Origin: Lachnospiraceae bacterium
GTDB lineage: Bacteria; Bacillota; Clostridia; Lachnospirales; Lachnospiraceae
Length of the DNA: 6,842 nt
NCBI GenBank assembly: GCA_017404585.1
Contig: JAFRCB010000220.1
Coordinates: 1 to 6,842 of the forward strand
Direction of reading: 5' to 3'
Below the pieces are notes generated by a model. That model ran no database searches. It saw only the letters and a list, made by a program, of their open reading frames with translations, and had not been told where the DNA came from. A program made the position numbers and the translations under genes. Positions 5,811 to 6,842 of the stretch are shown here, piece by piece. Numbering within the stretch: the first letter of the stretch is position 1; each line of letters starts with the position of its first letter.

Positions 5811-6731
5811 TCACCAATCTGCAAGCGTCTTTCTCAGTCTTCTGTCAATGTCGATACGCGTTTCTCTGCATTCCTTTTTGTGTTCTCTGCCGGCCTTGAA
5901 CATGAAGGAAACCAATAGCCCGGAGCCCACCGGCAGCATCATTTTCAGCATGGACTCGGGAAACGCAAAGTGGGTTCCGTGCTCATAGAGCCAACTTTCA
6001 TAGCTGCTTTCATGAGGATATCTTTCGAGGCGTTCCACCATCCGGCGGATATACTTGCAGGTATCCCACAGCACGTCGTCCTCCGCGCCGATGAAAATGA
6101 GCTTTCCGCGGATCTTTTCGACCTTGATCCGCTCTTCCTCCTGGATGGGATGGCGGCGCTCCGACTCGTCAAACATCTTCCGGGAGGCGATCTTGTCGCC
6201 CCCTGATTTGGAATCCGCCATGATCTGCTGCCAGTACTCGGGGTGACGGTAGGCATAGGGCAGATAGGGCAGAGGTTCTCCCTGCCAAGTGACGGTGGAT
6301 TCGTTGTCACCGGGGCGCTCGTGCATGCCGTCCCTGCCGTCCTGATAGAAGCCCTCCATGACGAAGTCGGGAGGCGAAATAGCAATAGTAAGCGAGAGCT
6401 CCGGATAATAGGACGCCGCCACCAGAGCCATCATCCCCGTGGTAGAGGCACCCACCACGCCAAGCTTTTCGCAACCCTGTGCTTTCAAAAAGGCGATGGC
6501 CCGGCCGAAGCGCTCCAGTGGAATATTGTGGTGTCTGTAATCCTTTTTCTCCGGCGACATGCCTAGCACGTGGATCCCCTGTCGGTTCAGCCATTTGGCT
6601 CCGGATGAAGCCATATAGTCCTCCGCGCTGTCTCCCATCATGGCGATGATCCCGCGTTTGCTCGGTGCGGCGCAGGGATACCACGCGCCGTTAAAGCCGT
6701 CGGTCTCTACCCGGAAAACCTGTCTTTTCAT
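5811..6731 (-). CDS. Alpha/beta hydrolase, acyl-CoA thioesterase/BAAT C-terminal-like (first copy)
   Basis: This 306-aa predicted serine hydrolase is a divergent relative of the protein at 3864-4784 and has the same length. The nucleophile elbow is VVGASTTGM, with Ser about residue 96. It is the small-residue variant G-A-S-T-T-G, not the usual G-x-S-x-G. The acid is probably D219 in GAEDDVLWDT and the His H254 in EHGTHFAFP. The N-terminal strand region (DGFNGAWYPC, then GIIAMMGDSAEDY) resembles the front of the broken hydrolase at 1797-2490. STVTWQGEPLPYLPYAYRHP (145-164) is the subgroup-specific segment before the cap. I chose the ATG at 6729-6731 because GGAGGG lies seven bases upstream and it overlaps the preceding stop by ATGA; an ATG five codons earlier overlaps that site. 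The last 40 residues are highly charged. No signal peptide is seen and the substrate is unknown. Confidence 0.87.
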   Translation of the reverse strand: MKRQVFRVETDGFNGAWYPCAAPSKRGIIAMMGDSAEDYMASSGAKWLNRQGIHVLGMSPEKKDYRHHNIPLERFGRAIAFLKAQGCEKLGVVGASTTGMMALVAASYYPELSLTIAISPPDFVMEGFYQDGRDGMHERPGDNESTVTWQGEPLPYLPYAYRHPEYWQQIMADSKSGGDKIASRKMFDESERRHPIQEEERIKVEKIRGKLIFIGAEDDVLWDTCKYIRRMVERLERYPHESSYESWLYEHGTHFAFPESMLKMMLPVGSGLLVSFMFKAGREHKKECRETRIDIDRRLRKTLADW

Positions 6732-6842
6732 GTCTCGTCCCTCCATCGAATCATCCGCTCGACCATCTGCCGCCAGCCCTCCCTGGCCTCTTTCACGATG
6801 GGGAAGACCGGATAGCAGTGGAACAGTCCTTCGCCGAGGATC
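6728..6842 (-). CDS. Alpha/beta hydrolase C-terminal end (fold-3/HSL-like), cut by right edge
   Basis: Only the last 37 residues are visible: ILGEGLFHCYPVFPIVKEAR, then EGWRQMVERMIRWRDET. The pattern of a Gly-rich turn, a His in GLFHCYP, then Pro and a long amphipathic helix is typical of the end of lipase/esterase-type alpha/beta hydrolases (fold 3, hormone-sensitive-lipase group), where that His completes the catalytic triad. The TGA at 6728-6730 overlaps the next ATG by four bases, so the two hydrolases are translationally coupled. With so little sequence the subfamily is uncertain, but the reading frame is open to the edge and ends exactly at the coupling site. Confidence 0.65.
   Translation of the reverse strand, partial: ILGEGLFHCYPVFPIVKEAREGWRQMVERMIRWRDET

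Noticed and set aside
5298..5918. A 206-codon open frame on the plus strand
   Set aside because: It runs across three minus-strand genes and their junctions, with no ribosome site or domain of its own.

Overview
This window is a densely packed, single-direction stretch of bacterial chromosome. Every supported gene is on the minus strand, so transcription runs from the right edge to the left edge. The strong Shine-Dalgarno sequences, use of a TTG start, mid-range GC content, and protein families such as a short DtxR-type regulator, an ATC-hydrolase-like protein and BAAT-type alpha/beta hydrolases all suggest a Firmicute of the class Clostridia, perhaps a gut anaerobe. That placement is inferred from family resemblance and not from a phylogenetic marker.

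In transcription order the genes are: the C-terminal tail of an alpha/beta hydrolase (6728-6842, cut by the right edge); a 306-aa BAAT-type acyl hydrolase (5811-6731); a 35-aa single-pass membrane microprotein (5690-5797); a 162-aa SRPBCC/START-like protein with a TTG start (5205-5693); a DtxR-family metal-dependent regulator (4832-5224); a 47-base gap; a second 306-aa BAAT-type hydrolase (3864-4784); an L-2-amino-thiazoline-4-carboxylate (ATC) hydrolase-like protein (3202-3867); a six-helix membrane protein (2487-3191); a broken, probably chimeric hydrolase gene (1797-2490); a second six-helix membrane protein related to the previous one (1081-1800); a four-helix membrane protein (590-1084); and a class I SAM-dependent methyltransferase (1-560, cut by the left edge).

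Six junctions share the same 4-base stop/start overlap (ATGA, or TTGA for the SRPBCC gene), and the other gaps are at most 47 bases. This looks like one long, translationally coupled operon. There are no RNA genes, mobile elements, CRISPR arrays or convincing terminators, and no gene-free stretch over 300 bases.

The joint function is not known. The content (several alpha/beta hydrolases, a putative C-N/C-S bond hydrolase, a lipid- or ligand-binding-fold protein, a methyltransferase, several small membrane proteins and a metal-responsive repressor) would fit uptake and processing of a small acylated or ester/amide compound under metal control, but this is inference. The two most distinctive points are the gene at 1797-2490, where the front of one hydrolase type is joined out of frame to the back of another with the nucleophile region lost from both, and the easily missed 35-aa membrane protein at 5690-5797.
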